From Pseudozyma flocculosa PF-1 (Eukaryota; Basidiomycota; Ustilaginomycetes; Ustilaginales; Ustilaginaceae), in the NCBI RefSeq assembly GCF_000417875.1, contig NW_006920869.1, positions 286,584 to 350,583 of the forward strand: a stretch of DNA of 64,000 nt, written 5' to 3'. Under the pieces are notes generated by a model, which made no database searches, had not been told where the DNA came from, and saw only the letters and a program-made list of their open reading frames with translations. Both the position numbers and the translations under genes were made by a program. This document shows positions 10,758 to 21,060 of this stretch, piece after piece; the stretch's first letter is position 1; each line of letters opens with the position of its first letter.

Positions 10758-11600
10758 GGTGGTGGGCAAAGGATCCAGGTGGGATGGGATGAATCCGGGT
10801 GGTCGTAGAGATATAGAGAGAGAGAGATAGATAGAGAGAGAGAGAGAGACAGAGAGGCGTATACGAGATGCTGTCTGGTGGTGGGCGAGCGGGTGGCTGT
10901 CGCTAGGTGACCGCCGCGTCTAGCAGCTGCTCTTATACCTCGACCGGTCGTGCGAGCGAGAAGCAGGCCCAGCTGGGGCGGCCGTGGCATGGAGCAAGGA
11001 TGGGGGCAGGCGTCTCCTAAACGCCGAAGGCCGGCCTCTCCACATACATCTTGGCCGATCTTCGCTTGGCCCTGCGTCGTCGGCCGTGGCGCGGGATGTT
11101 GTGTTGCATCATCCGCGGCGAGCGTCGAGCCGGCGTACCGTACCGTGGCGTGCCGCTGTGGGTTGGCGCCGCAGAAGTCAAAGCAAGTCGACTCTGAAGC
11201 CTCCACCTCAACTTCGGCTTCGGGTGAATTCAATTCTGATTCTGATTTTCCTGCTTGTTGCCGCCGCCAACGAGCGACGGCCCGCGTTTTTACGAGGCCG
11301 GCTGGCAGCCAGGCAGGCAGGCGGGCCCACGCGGCAGACACGGCAGACCGGGCCCGCCCAGCCAGCAAGAGAGCCCAGCGAGCCGCCTTCCTCCTCTCCC
11401 GCCCCTTCCATCGACAGCTTCCCTGTTCCCCTACCGCACCAAACTCATCACCGACGACGACGAGGCGACAGAGCAGCATCACTACGTATTGGTATATTCC
11501 GACCGGGCAACCAGCCAATGGCGACGACAGCGACAGCAGAGCAAGAAAGGCAGGGTATCGAGAGGAAAGGGTAGAGCAAGCAGGCGGCTCCTCGCTACGG
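10758..11600. other. intergenic with GA-rich microsatellite
   Basis: Presumed promoter of the MDR gene and 3' region of the alpha/beta hydrolase. It holds the GA/GATA repeat at 10807-10857 and CAGGCAGG-type repeats near 11310. No gene is seen. Confidence 0.5.
10807..10857. repeat. imperfect (GA)n/(GATA)n microsatellite
   Basis: About 50 bp of GA dinucleotides with GATA interruptions, 50 bp upstream of the MDR start codon. Confidence 0.9.
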
Positions 11601-12970
11601 TCAAGCCTCGTCCTGCCGCCCGCTCTCCATCTCGTCGTCGTCGTCGTCGTCATCATCATCATCGTCGCGCATCTCGTCGGCTCCCACAGCGACGAGGGCA
11701 AACGCATCCCGAATCCTCCGCACCGCCAGCCGGTACGCCTCGTCGCGCATCTTGGCCGGCTCGCTGTCCTGCTTGGTCATCTTGTCCCAGTTGTGTCCCT
11801 GCCCCTGCGCCGTCCACAGCGTCACATCGCCATCGTACCTATCACCATCGCCGTCGCCGTCGCGATCGCGATCGCCGTCGCCGCCGGTGCACGCCTTGTG
11901 CAGCCGCTCGGCCAGCTGCGCCGCTTCCCGCGCCAGCGAGTCTCGCTCGCAGTTGATGATCGTCACGCTCGGCGGGAACGACGACGGCGCGGCGTAGAGC
12001 GGCGAGATGTTGGGGTCCTTGCGGTCCGGAGCCAGGTGCGCCGGTACGTAGCACTCGTACAGCATGTACCGCAGCCACGGCGGCATCACACCGCCCGCCG
12101 CCCCAGCCTCGGGCGCCAGCTGCGGCTTGTCCCACGGCGACTCGGCCAGGTTGGTGCTGTCAAGGTTGACCGAGGGGGCGGGAGGCACAAGACGAGTTTA
12201 TCGAGGCTCTCGATTGTCAGCCAAGGGGGGCGACCCTGCTTCGATCCTTCGCTGGGCTGCACTCACGAGGGGTAAAAGGCGACGACGGCCTGCACGCCGC
12301 CATTGTGGGGCTTGCGCGTGCCGCCAATCAGCGCAAGGTTGGCGCCCGAGCTAAACCCTGTCAGGGCGATCCTCCTCTCGTCCCATTCCCACTCGACGTC
12401 ACCGCCGCCAAACTTCTGACGGCTCTTGCGACCCTCGCGCGCAAACGTGCGGGCCCAGGCGATGGTGGCGTCGACGTCCTCGACGGCCGCGGGCCACGGG
12501 TGCTCGGGGGCGTGGCTGTAGTCGACGTCGATGACGACGGCGGGGAGCGAGGTGGCGAGCTGCGAGCAGAAGCGGGCGTCTTCGCCGTGCGCGTGGAAGC
12601 AGAATCCGGAGCCGTGCAGGTTGATGACGATGGGCAGCACGGCGTTGCGCGGCGGCGACGAGGCGGCATCCGACGTCGCGGGCAGGTAGATGTCGGCCTT
12701 GAGGTGTCGTCGCGGCTTCTGGGCCGACGACTTGCCGCCGCTGCCGCTAGGAGAGGAAGGTGAGGACGGCTGTGGCTCGCCGGCTGCAGTCGATGATTCC
12801 GTCTGGTTCTTGCCGCCATCGCCGTTGGATGAAGGCTGGATGGCAGGAGAGGGGATGTAGGCCGTGGTGCTGGGTTTCGGCGGCGGGGGCTGCTTGGGGG
12901 TGAGGACCTTTTGGGCGAGGGGCACGATGCGCCGCACGAGCTTGATGCCGACGACGTTGAGGCTGTGCAT
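11601..12970 (-). CDS. alpha/beta hydrolase, hormone-sensitive-lipase (HSL/esterase) family
   Basis: Two exons: 12970-12267 and 12156-11601, with intron GTGAGT...GACAG; the product is 419 aa. The oxyanion-hole loop is NLHGSGFCFH (HGGG-like, with the second Gly replaced by Ser). The nucleophile elbow is GFSSGAN, and the catalytic His is probably in QGQGHNWDK. The intron splits FYPS-TNLAESP, a normal family stretch. The N-terminus is hydrophobic (NVVGIKLVRRIVPLAQKVL) and followed by an ~80-aa Ser/Pro-rich linker. Two low-complexity inserts are odd: a DRDRDGDGDGDRYDGD stretch just before the His region and a run of eleven Asp near the C-terminus, coded by a GAC/GAT microsatellite. The substrate is probably a lipid or xenobiotic ester; this is family-level inference. 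Confidence 0.87.
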
Positions 12971-13586
12971 GGCTCGGCGGGTGGCGGCGATGCTGCTGAT
13001 CGATGGGAGCAAGTAGTGGGGTCTAGGGGCGGATGGATGGCGGACGGGTCAGAGGAGACGGCAGACGGCCGAGTTGACGCAGCTCGACCACGGCGGAACG
13101 CGACGTGGGGCCGGAGGAGGTTGAGACCCGACTTTTTTGGTGACCTCGATGTAGAGAGAGAGAGAGAGAGAGGATGGCGGCGGTGGTGGTGGTGATGGTA
13201 GGGTGGTAAGATGATGTCGGGCAGGGTCACCGTGGCCTAGGCTCGACCGGCTAAGCTAAGGAGGGGAGGGGGGGGCGAGGCTTTGCCCTCCTTGGCCATT
13301 TGGCCGCAGTGTGGAGGAGGAAGAGGCGAGTCAGGCAGGCCATCCACATGCAACAGAGCGATCCGCCCAGCTTCCACGGCAGCTAAATGACCTCGTCTAG
13401 GCAGACCCCGCCTCGCCCGCAGATCACAGCGAAAGAGGGTCAGGTTGATTGCTCTCCTCGCCGACGACCGGCGCCACCAGACAATTCAGCGGGCATTTCA
13501 TTCGTTCACTCTAGCAAGCCAGCCACGCGCGGATCCCTCCAACGAGCCACCAGCCAGCTACGACCCAACACCAACGACGGACGCGT
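12971..13586. other. intergenic with AG and GGT microsatellites
   Basis: Upstream of the esterase; (AG)n at 13153-13172 and a GGT-rich run at about 13180-13199. No gene is seen. Confidence 0.5.
13153..13172. repeat. (AG)n microsatellite
   Basis: Ten AG dinucleotides in the upstream region of the HSL-type hydrolase. Confidence 0.9.
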
Positions 13587-14314
13587 CTAGAAGTTGACGG
13601 CCTTGTGGGCGAGGAACCAGATGCGGAAAATGTAGATGATGCCGACCTGGAAGACGAGGGTGCGCACAAACGACTTGGCGTACGACTGCGTCTTGACGTA
13701 GAGGAGCGCGTAGATGGCGCGCGTCACGAGCCACACGGCCACGAACCGGTTCAGCTCCGAGGCGGGCAGCTTGGCGTAGTTGCCCGCCGCCTGCGCACAG
13801 AGAAGGGGTCGGGATCGGGATAGCAGATGCAAGAGGACCAATGTGGCGTGAGCAAGGCGTACGTATAGGAGAGGAGAGAGGGTGGCCCAGGCGATCCGGC
13901 GAGACTCACGATGGTGGCGGCAAAGAGGTAGGCATTCTCAAACGAGTTGGCCTGGGCCGCCTGGCCGCGCAGGATGGTCTGCTCGAGCGGCGTGAGCTTC
14001 TTGCCCGTGGCGGCCTTGGTGCTCAGCTGGATGACCCAGGACCGCGGGTTGACGTTGCTCCAACCGCCCTGCACCTTGTTGAGCTCGGCCAGCACGATCG
14101 TGTACCAGTGCGCTGCGGGTGCGTTCAGCAATTGGCGGCGGCAAAGAAAGGGAACAAGGTCAGCCAGTCGTGGGCGGGGACGCGAGGGGATGGCTGTCTA
14201 CTTTTACTACGACGACGACGACGACGAAGACGACGACATACGGAGAGCGGCTAGGACCAGCGAGGCAGGCACGCCGAGGAACGAGTAGTTGGTCGTGGTG
14301 AGGTCAAGCGGCAT
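13587..14314 (-). CDS. MAPEG-family membrane protein
   Basis: Three exons: 14314-14242, 14112-13910 and 13790-13587; introns are GTATGT...CCGCAG and GTGAGT...GCGCAG; the product is 159 aa with four likely membrane helices. The order HWYTIVL, WSNVNPRSWV, GQAAQANSFENAYLFAATI and then LNRFVAVWLVTRAIYALLYV matches the MAPEG (membrane-associated eicosanoid/glutathione metabolism) fold. The NPRS-bearing subgroup is common in fungi and its function is uncharacterised. The length fits MGST3-like proteins (~150 aa). Intron 1 contains a GAC/GAA trinucleotide repeat (about 14206-14236). Enzymatic glutathione transferase activity cannot be claimed. Confidence 0.83.
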
Positions 14315-14817
14315 GGTGGGCGGCGGCGTTGGCGTCGGTATCGAAAGCAGGGCAAGGGGAGCGACAGGCGGCGTGGTGGTGGTTGCAGGAGTAAGGAAGG
14401 CTGATTGCAGGAGTAAGGAAGGACGGATGGATGCAGAGATGGCCTCGAAGCTGGGTTGCGGATGGTGAAAAGAGGCCCTTTGAGAGAGCCGATCCGACCC
14501 GCCGCCTTCGCCTCCCTCCACCTTTCAGGTTGCCCCGCATCGAGAAGGCCGCCCAGGCCAGGCCAGCTCAGCCCAGGCCACAGCGAGCGGACCCGTCGTC
14601 ACACAAAACAGCCCAACAACGTCGCGTGAAACGCAGCGCAACACCAGCCAGCCAGCTGCGCAGGCCTGGCCTCGTTACACTTTGGTCGCTCGAGCCGCCG
14701 CTCGCACACGGAACACGAGGAGCGATCCAGGACAGGTCCAGTGGAACTTCCATTCTCGCTTCTACAGACAAAACGGTGACGTGCCGGTACAGCAATAGAC
14801 CAGCTTGGTATTTATCC
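14315..14817. other. intergenic
   Basis: Upstream of the MAPEG gene and downstream of the acyl-CoA synthetase; contains AGGCC pentamers near 14555-14580 and 14655. No gene is seen. Confidence 0.5.
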
Positions 14818-16895
14818 TCAGAGCTTGGCGGCTGCGGCAAACTTGGCGCGCAGCACATTCTTCTGGACCTCTGTGCGCAGCGGCAACCGAGAAAGGGCGG
14901 GGACACAGCGGAGTGGGGGGATCGGGTCAGATCAGCTCCGTCAAGATCAGATCCTTCTCTCGTCTACGACATCGGCAGACGCAGCGACCGCCGCTGCCAC
15001 CACCACCGACTCACTTCCGGTGCTCGTCTTTGGCAGCTCGTCGACAATGTCAAACCACTCGGGCACGGCAAAGCCGCTCATACGCGACTTGCAGTGCTTC
15101 TTGAGGTCGGCCACGAGCGCCTCGTGCTCGCGCGTGCCCGGCGCCGCCTTGCCGTGCTTCTTGGCGCCCTCGGCGTTGAGCACAATGTAGGCCTGGCCGC
15201 GCTCGCCCCACTTTTCGTGCGGCCGCGCCACGACGCAGCACTCGAGGATGTCGGGGTGCGCCGCCAGCTCCTGCTCGACGGCCAGCGACGAAATGTTCTC
15301 GCCGCCCGAGATGACTGACAGCGGTGGTGGCACGACAGGGTCATCAAGGGGGGTGTTCGGGGGGAAAGATGGGCGAGGGATGAATGGACGGATGAGCAAC
15401 GTGACGATTCCCTGCACCCTTCTTCGCCTCCGCCTCCGCCTCCGCCCTCGCCGCCCGGCCACTCACTGATGTCCTTGCCGCGGTCCATGATCTGGATCTC
15501 GCCGCCCGGATGCCGGACGGCAATGTCGCCGAGGTGGAGCCAGCCGTTGATGACAATCTTGCTCGTGGCCGCGGGGTCCTTGTAGTACTCCTTCATGGCA
15601 ATGTTGCCGCGCATGACAATCTCACCGGCCTCTTTGCCGTCCTGGGCGACGTCGACGAGCTCCGAGTGCTCGGGCCGGCTCGGGTCGACGGGGCGCACGA
15701 CGCGGCACTCGTCGGCGACGAGGAACGAGTGGCCCTGGCGCGCCATGAGGCGGGCTCTCTCGTCGACGTCGAGGTCGACCCAGTGGGGTTCCGAGTAGCG
15801 CCGCGTGAACGGGCCATAGGTCTCGGTGGCGCCGTAGACGTGGACCGGGTGGAGGTTGAGCGACTCCATCTTGGCCAGCAGCGCGGCCGTGGGCGCCGAG
15901 GCGGCGACGCTGACCTTGACGATGCGGTCCAGCTTGCGCGCCTTCGGATGGTTGGTGATGCCAATCTGGACCGTGGGCGCGCCCGTGTAGTGCGTGACGC
16001 CGTGGTTGAGCAGGGCGTCCCAGATGACGTCGTTGTCGACCTTGCGGATGGTGACGTGGGTGGCCATGGCGGCCGTGACACCCCACGGGTAGGTCCAGCC
16101 GCAGGCGTGGAACATGGGCAACACCCAGAGGTAGACGGTGTCGGCGGCAAACTGGGCCTCGAAGGCGCCGGCGATGGCGGCGAGGTAGCTGCCGCGGTGG
16201 GTGGTGATGACGCCCTTTGGCCTGCCCGTGGTGCCGCTCGTATAGCAGAGGGCGCAGGGCAGCTCCTCGCTGGTGGGCGTCGTGATGAGCCTCCAGCCGG
16301 ACCTCGAGAGGCCGAGGCCGCGCTTGCGCTGCACCTCCTCGGCGGCCTGCCACGCCTGGTAGCCGCGGTCGAGGAAGGCCTCGTAGGGGTCGTTGGGATC
16401 CTGTCCGCCCGAGTCGTTGGAGACGACGACGGCGACGCCGCTGGGGGGCGGGCTGGGGACGAGGTGGGTGAGCTGGTGATCGACGAGGATGATGGTGGAT
16501 CCCGAGTGCTGGAGGACGTATTCGACCTCCTTTGGCGTGTTGCGCACGTTTACGGGCGTGATGATGCCGCCGGCGGCGAGGATGCCAAAGTGGGCGTCGG
16601 CGATGAGGGGCGCATTGGGGCAGATGACGGCGACGCGGTCGCCCGCCTTGAACCCGGGCACCGACTGGATGGCAAAGGTGAGGGAGAGGACGCGGGCGGC
16701 CCACTGAGCGTAGGTGAATTGGTAGCCGCGCTCCGGGTGCGAGATGGCGAGCTTGTTGGGCGCGATGAGGGCGGCGCGGGTGAGGAACGAGACTGGGGTG
16801 AGCTCGGTGCGGTTGTGGGGGGAGCCTGGGGGCGGCGAGAGGTTGAGGGCAAAGTCCGCCGGGGGCTGAGAGGAGCGGGGCGGCGTGTACGGCAT
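14818..16895 (-). CDS. acyl-CoA synthetase (AMP-forming), probable peroxisomal (C-terminal AKL)
   Basis: Activates a carboxylic acid to its CoA thioester via an adenylate. Three exons: 16895-15467, 15314-15015 and 14870-14818; introns are GTGAGT...GTCAG and GTGAGT...CACAG; the product is 593 aa. Motifs in order are YTSGTTGRPKG (P-loop-like), MFHACGWTYPWG, VYGATETYGPFT, DRGKDIIISGGENIS (split by intron 1) and GKVQKNVLRAKF (catalytic Lys, split by intron 2). It resembles the acyl-activating enzyme branch that includes short/medium-chain ligases. The last residues AKL fit a type 1 peroxisomal targeting signal. A TATATA box on the same strand lies 130 bp upstream of the ATG. The substrate is not deducible. 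Confidence 0.93.
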
Positions 16896-17024
16896 GGTCG
16901 GCGGGGTTGAGGGAGAGGGAGAGGGGAGGGGACGAGATGGCACGAGTAACGAGGGCGGTGCGGATGGGGAGGGACAGAGCGGGGTCCGTCGCCAGGGGCG
17001 ATTGCGTGGCGAGCTGGTGGCTGG

Positions 17025-17031
17025 ATATATA
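17025..17031 (-). promoter_or_regulatory. TATA-like element of acyl-CoA synthetase gene
   Basis: The sequence reads CTATATATCC on the minus strand, 130 bp before the ATG at 16895. Confidence 0.5.
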
Positions 17032-17283
17032 GGCGTGTGGGTGGTCGGCGGGAGGCTGCGGATGACGATCCGAGGCCCTGGGATGATGGTATCTTCTTGG
17101 CACAAGATGCGAGGCGGGCAGCACGACGACGACGACGACGACGGCGGCGGCCATGTACGACGCACGCTACCTCACCGCGCCGGCAAAACCAGCCGAGTCG
17201 GCTACCCCGCATTTACACGGGTTAATCTGGCAGCGGCAGGCAGGCAGCGATAGCCCTCGAGGGCAGACCTTCCGGGTCAGTTG

Positions 17284-17402
17284 ACCAGGCCAGGCCAGGC
17301 CACGCTGCTGCTGCTTGCACTACAGGTAAGACTGCTCGGAACCGGCCACTTTGGCGTGTCCGGTGGGCCGCTGACCTGCTGGGCCCAGGCCAGGCCAGGC
17401 CT
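17284..17402. repeat. AGGCC pentamer clusters
   Basis: Two short tandem runs of AGGCC units (17284-17301 and 17384-17402) within the divergent promoter. Confidence 0.6.
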
Positions 17403-17698
17403 GACCACGCCAGGCAGGGCCGACGCACCGGCACCGGAAGCCAAGTGGGCCCCGGTTGCCGTGCAGCCACAAACGGTCTGGAGCGTCAAAGCCGATCTTC
17501 GGTCCGCACCCGGCCCCAGCCCCAGCCCCAGCGCACGCACCACATCCCACCACCCCCCTCCCTCCCCAAGCCACGGGGCACCTCCTCTTCTCGGACTTGG
17601 ACCCCACAATCTAGGCAACCTGCTGCCTCACCACCTTCGCTCACCACCATCGCCATCTCTCTCGCGGTGCTCCCTCAAACATCCCTTCTTTCTTCGAC

Positions 17699-18067
17699 AT
17701 GCTGCTCCTCCCGACAACGCCCAGCGTGGCGGCTCGATGCTGCGCCACCCGCTCGCTCCGACCCAGCTCGTCGAGGCTCATCTCGCAGCAGCTCCGCTCC
17801 TACTCGGCCGCGACCCCGAGCAGCGACAGGCTGGTCGACCTGTCCCCCCTCTCCACCCTGCACCCCTCACTCCCCTCGGCGCTCGTATCAGACGGCAAGG
17901 CGACGCGCAACGACGAGCACATTTCGGTGCTGACGCTCAACCGGCCCGCGGCCAAGAATGCCATCTCGCGCGCCATGGCCGACGAGCTCGAGTCGTGCGT
18001 CAATGCGCTGCGCGCCTCGGCCGACTCGCGCGTCGTCCTGATCCGATCCAGCGTGCCCGCCACCTTT

Positions 18068-18100
<33 letters not shown>

Positions 18101-18788
18101 ATGTCCCAGCAGGAGGTCGACGCCTTCCTCCTCCAGCTCCGCCGCGTCTTTACCGGCATCTCGAAGCTGCCCATGCCCACCGTCGCCTGCCTCGACGGTC
18201 TGGCAATGGGCGGCGGGCTGGAACTCGCCCTCTGCGCCGATATGCGCATCGCCGGTCCCGCCGCCTCCAGGCTCGGTCTGACCGAGACCAAACTAGGCAT
18301 CATCCCCGGTGCCGGTGGCACGTCGCGGCTGGCGAGGCTCGTCGGCGTCGCCAGGGCAAAGGAGCTCGTATTCAGCGCCAGGCTCGTCGACTCCCTCGAG
18401 GCGCAGCGTATCGGATTCGTCGACGTCGTCGCTGAAGCCGACCCGGTCGCCACCCAGGGGCAGGAGGCGTTTGAGCGAGGCGTCGTCATGGCCAGGTCGT
18501 TTGCAAAGAACGGTGAGTCGACGTCGCCCTCTCGCACTCCTCGCCCTCGTCTCGTGCCTCATCGCTGACACCCTCTCTTGCTCCCTTCCTTTGCTCCCTC
18601 GCCCACCCGCAGGCCCGCTGGCGGTACGCGCGGCCAAACTGGCAATCGACCGCGGCAGCCAGATGGACCCAGAGACGGCCCTCGACTTCGAGCGACAGTG
18701 CTACGAGCCAATCCTAAAAACCGAGGACCGCCTCGAGGGCCTGCGCGCCTTTGCCGAAAAGCGCGAACCCGTCTACAAGGGCCGGTAG
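17699..18788 (+). CDS. AUH: methylglutaconyl-CoA hydratase (AUH-type enoyl-CoA hydratase), mitochondrial
   Basis: Leucine degradation step (3-methylglutaconyl-CoA to HMG-CoA), by close resemblance to the AUH subgroup. Two exons: 17699-18512 and 18613-18788, with intron GTGAGT...CCGCAG; the product is 329 aa. The N-terminus is Arg/Ser-rich without acids for ~35 residues, typical of a mitochondrial presequence. Crotonase motifs are [10 protein letters not shown] (123-132), [15 protein letters not shown] (169-183), [16 protein letters not shown] and the C-terminal [19 protein letters not shown]. The DLKER and RLEGL..F.EKR..-YKG signatures are those of AUH rather than generic ECHS1. The AU-RNA-binding Lys patch of mammals is not clearly present. 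It is divergent from an acyl-CoA synthetase. Confidence 0.92.
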
Positions 18789-19305
18789 CCACCTTCGCCC
18801 ACAGAGGGGCAAAGTGCCGCGTTTGCGAAATCTCGGTTGAGACGGTGCGTGGAGCGGGTGCCGCGAGGCAAGAAATCGACGGCGCCGCAGAGGACGACGT
18901 CGTCGACAGAAAAGGAGGGGAACGACGAATGCTACCGACTTTGCTGTATGTGATTGCGCGAGAGTCAAAGATGAGGGTGGAACGGTCGACGAGACAGATT
19001 AGAGGAAGCCAAAGTCAAGAGGGGGGGTCTAAAGACGAAGTGCGATAGGGCCGAGGACCGCCGCAGCGATCCCGTCATTGTCCATGAAGAATGGGGAGGA
19101 GGACGGCGGAAGAAAAGGAGAGGGGTCACATCGGGGACCGTCTCGGGAGCAGGCTGCACGCCGACAGAACCGCCCGCAAAGAGGCCCGACGGGACAAACA
19201 GACTTGCAGAAGAAGCGCAAGGCGAGCGGGCGGATGGACGAGAGCGGGCGAAGAGGTGCCGGTGACTTGGGAGGAGATGGCGAAGGCGTGCATGCGCAAG
19301 CTTGT
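18789..19305. other. convergent 3' region
   Basis: Lies between the 3' ends of the AUH-like (+) and GDPD (-) genes; no gene is seen. Confidence 0.5.
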
Positions 19306-21060
19306 CTATGCCGATGCAGCGACGGGCGCCGACGCCGCGAGCGTGCCGCCCAGCTTCTCATTGGGGTAGGCCGCAGCCGCGTGGGAGCCGCCAACGACGG
19401 CATCCTCGTGCGCCTGGCCCTTTTCCAGATCGCTCGAGGCCGCCGCCGACGAGGGCTGGATGAGGGCGGCGGCGACGTCGTCCTTGAGGTTGAAGGAGCA
19501 CCCGGCGCGCTTCTCGATGTTGGCCTTCCACAGCGTCTGGATGACAAACTGCGGCAGCGTCCAGTAGCGCCACGTCGCCCAGCGGAAGAAGATGCCGACC
19601 TCTTCCTGCCGCGTCGTGGCAAAGTCGTCGGTCATGTTTTTCCGCAGGTCCTGGAACAGGGCCGTCTTGTCGGTAAGGACCGCCTTGACGCCCCACCGCG
19701 TCGCCTCGATCATCTCGTCCTTGCGGTTGACGGTCCAGACGTAGATGTCCTTGCCCGCCTTTTGCGCCTCGGCGACAAACGCCTGGCCCTCGGCGCCGAC
19801 GAGGCAGGCAAAGTACATGCTGAAGCCCGAGCAGTCGTTCCAGAAGTACTCGCGCGCCGCGGCGGGCGACGCGCCGATGTGGATCCGCTTCATCGAGGGC
19901 ACGTTGACCAGCGCCGAGCGGAGGAACTTGGGGTGCCACAGCCCGAGGATGAGGCGCGGCGCCAGGTCCGTCTCAAAGTCCGGGTACGACTCGATGATCT
20001 CGCGCATCAGCGGAAAGAGGCGGTCCGGGTCGTTGTCGGGCTTGATATCAAGCTGCAGTTGCGGAGACGGCAGAGGGCGAGCAGCAGAATGCGATGCAGC
20101 AAGTCAGCGGCGGTCAAATCGACGAGACCCCGTCGTCCTGACACCAAGCTGCAGTGGCCACTCACATTGAGCTTGACGTGCTTGCCGTCGGGACGCATCA
20201 AGAGGTCGCAGACCTGCTTGAACGTCGGAATCTGCTGGCGGGGCTCCTTGAGCGTCCGCACGTGCTCGACGCCGCCCTCGCCGTAGTAGGCGTGCTCGTA
20301 GATGAGACCCTTGCCGTCGGTGGTGCGCTCGAGCGTCGGGTCATGGAACATGACAATGACGTTGTCGGTGGTGATGTGGACGTCTGTTGAGAGTGCGACG
20401 ATCGGGTCCAACGAGGTCGGAAGAGAGTGTATGGCAGCACGTTGCAGACGTGGATGGGGGGAGGGTTGCAGGAGGGAGACGGGGAGGAGGGTGTCGGTAT
20501 GAGAAGGAGCCCCGCGGCCGCTCTCGTCGAAAATCCGCCACACGGTGCGGTGTCCACCGCGATGCGCTGGTTGCCAGCACACCGCTGATGCTGCGCGTCA
20601 CCGCCATGCCTTCCTCCATGCATGTAGAGGCTGATGTTTGTCGCCAATGCCGGCGAGACAGATCGGAGCAGAAGCGTTCGGACCAGGACACTAACCGCTT
20701 TCGAGACCTTCGGAGCCGTCCTCGATGGCCTTTTCAAAACTTGCGATGGTGTTCTCGGGGAAGGTCGCCGAGGCCTGCAGAGACGGAAGAGCGAGGTCGA
20801 GAGGGAGAGGGCGGCCGGTCAGCTTCTCGAGCAGCTTAGGACGAGGGACGGCGTAGGTCCGCGTGTCTGCAGTGGGCCTACTCACACCGCGGTGTCCCCT
20901 GAATAACACAGGAGCGTGACGAAGACGCCAGGATTGAGAGGAGCAGGTCAGCATGGAGGGTTTCGACATCGTTGGACGATTGCTGCAACGCGGCGACTTA
21001 CCAGCACTCGGGCATCGAAGGCTGGATGTTCATCCTGAACGACTTTGTGATGGGCCGCAT
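19306..21060 (-). CDS. glycerophosphodiester phosphodiesterase family protein (GDPD), possibly Pgc1-like
   Basis: Hydrolyses glycerophosphodiesters or phosphatidylglycerol, by family. Five exons: 21060-21002, 20898-20886 (13-nt microexon), 20774-20696, 20383-20166 and 20052-19306; the product is 371 aa. Splicing rebuilds the GDPD active-site start PECW-GHRG-ASATFPENT, where His and the Glu of ENT are catalytic, followed by ESDVHITTDN and MFHDPTLERTTDGKG. Later blocks are KHVKLNLDIKPDNDPDRLFPLM and KDIYVWTVN. The C-terminal region has an aromatic membrane-associated stretch (FFRWATWRYWTLPQFVIQTLW). All five exons keep frame. The start is uncertain: ATGs at 21060, 21033 and 21015 are all in frame, and MPECWGHRG at 21015 is also plausible. 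Confidence 0.86.

Larger units (their letters stand above)
16896..17698. promoter_or_regulatory. divergent intergenic region (acyl-CoA synthetase / AUH-like)
   Basis: Shared upstream region of two genes of acyl-CoA metabolism on opposite strands. It contains a minus-strand TATA (17025-17031), a GAC-type trinucleotide run at about 17127-17147, and AGGCC pentamer clusters at 17284-17301 and 17384-17402. No gene is seen inside. Confidence 0.5.

Noticed and set aside
15510..16910. 466-codon plus-strand frame opposite the acyl-CoA synthetase
   Set aside because: Antisense shadow produced by codon bias; the minus strand carries the AMP-binding motifs.
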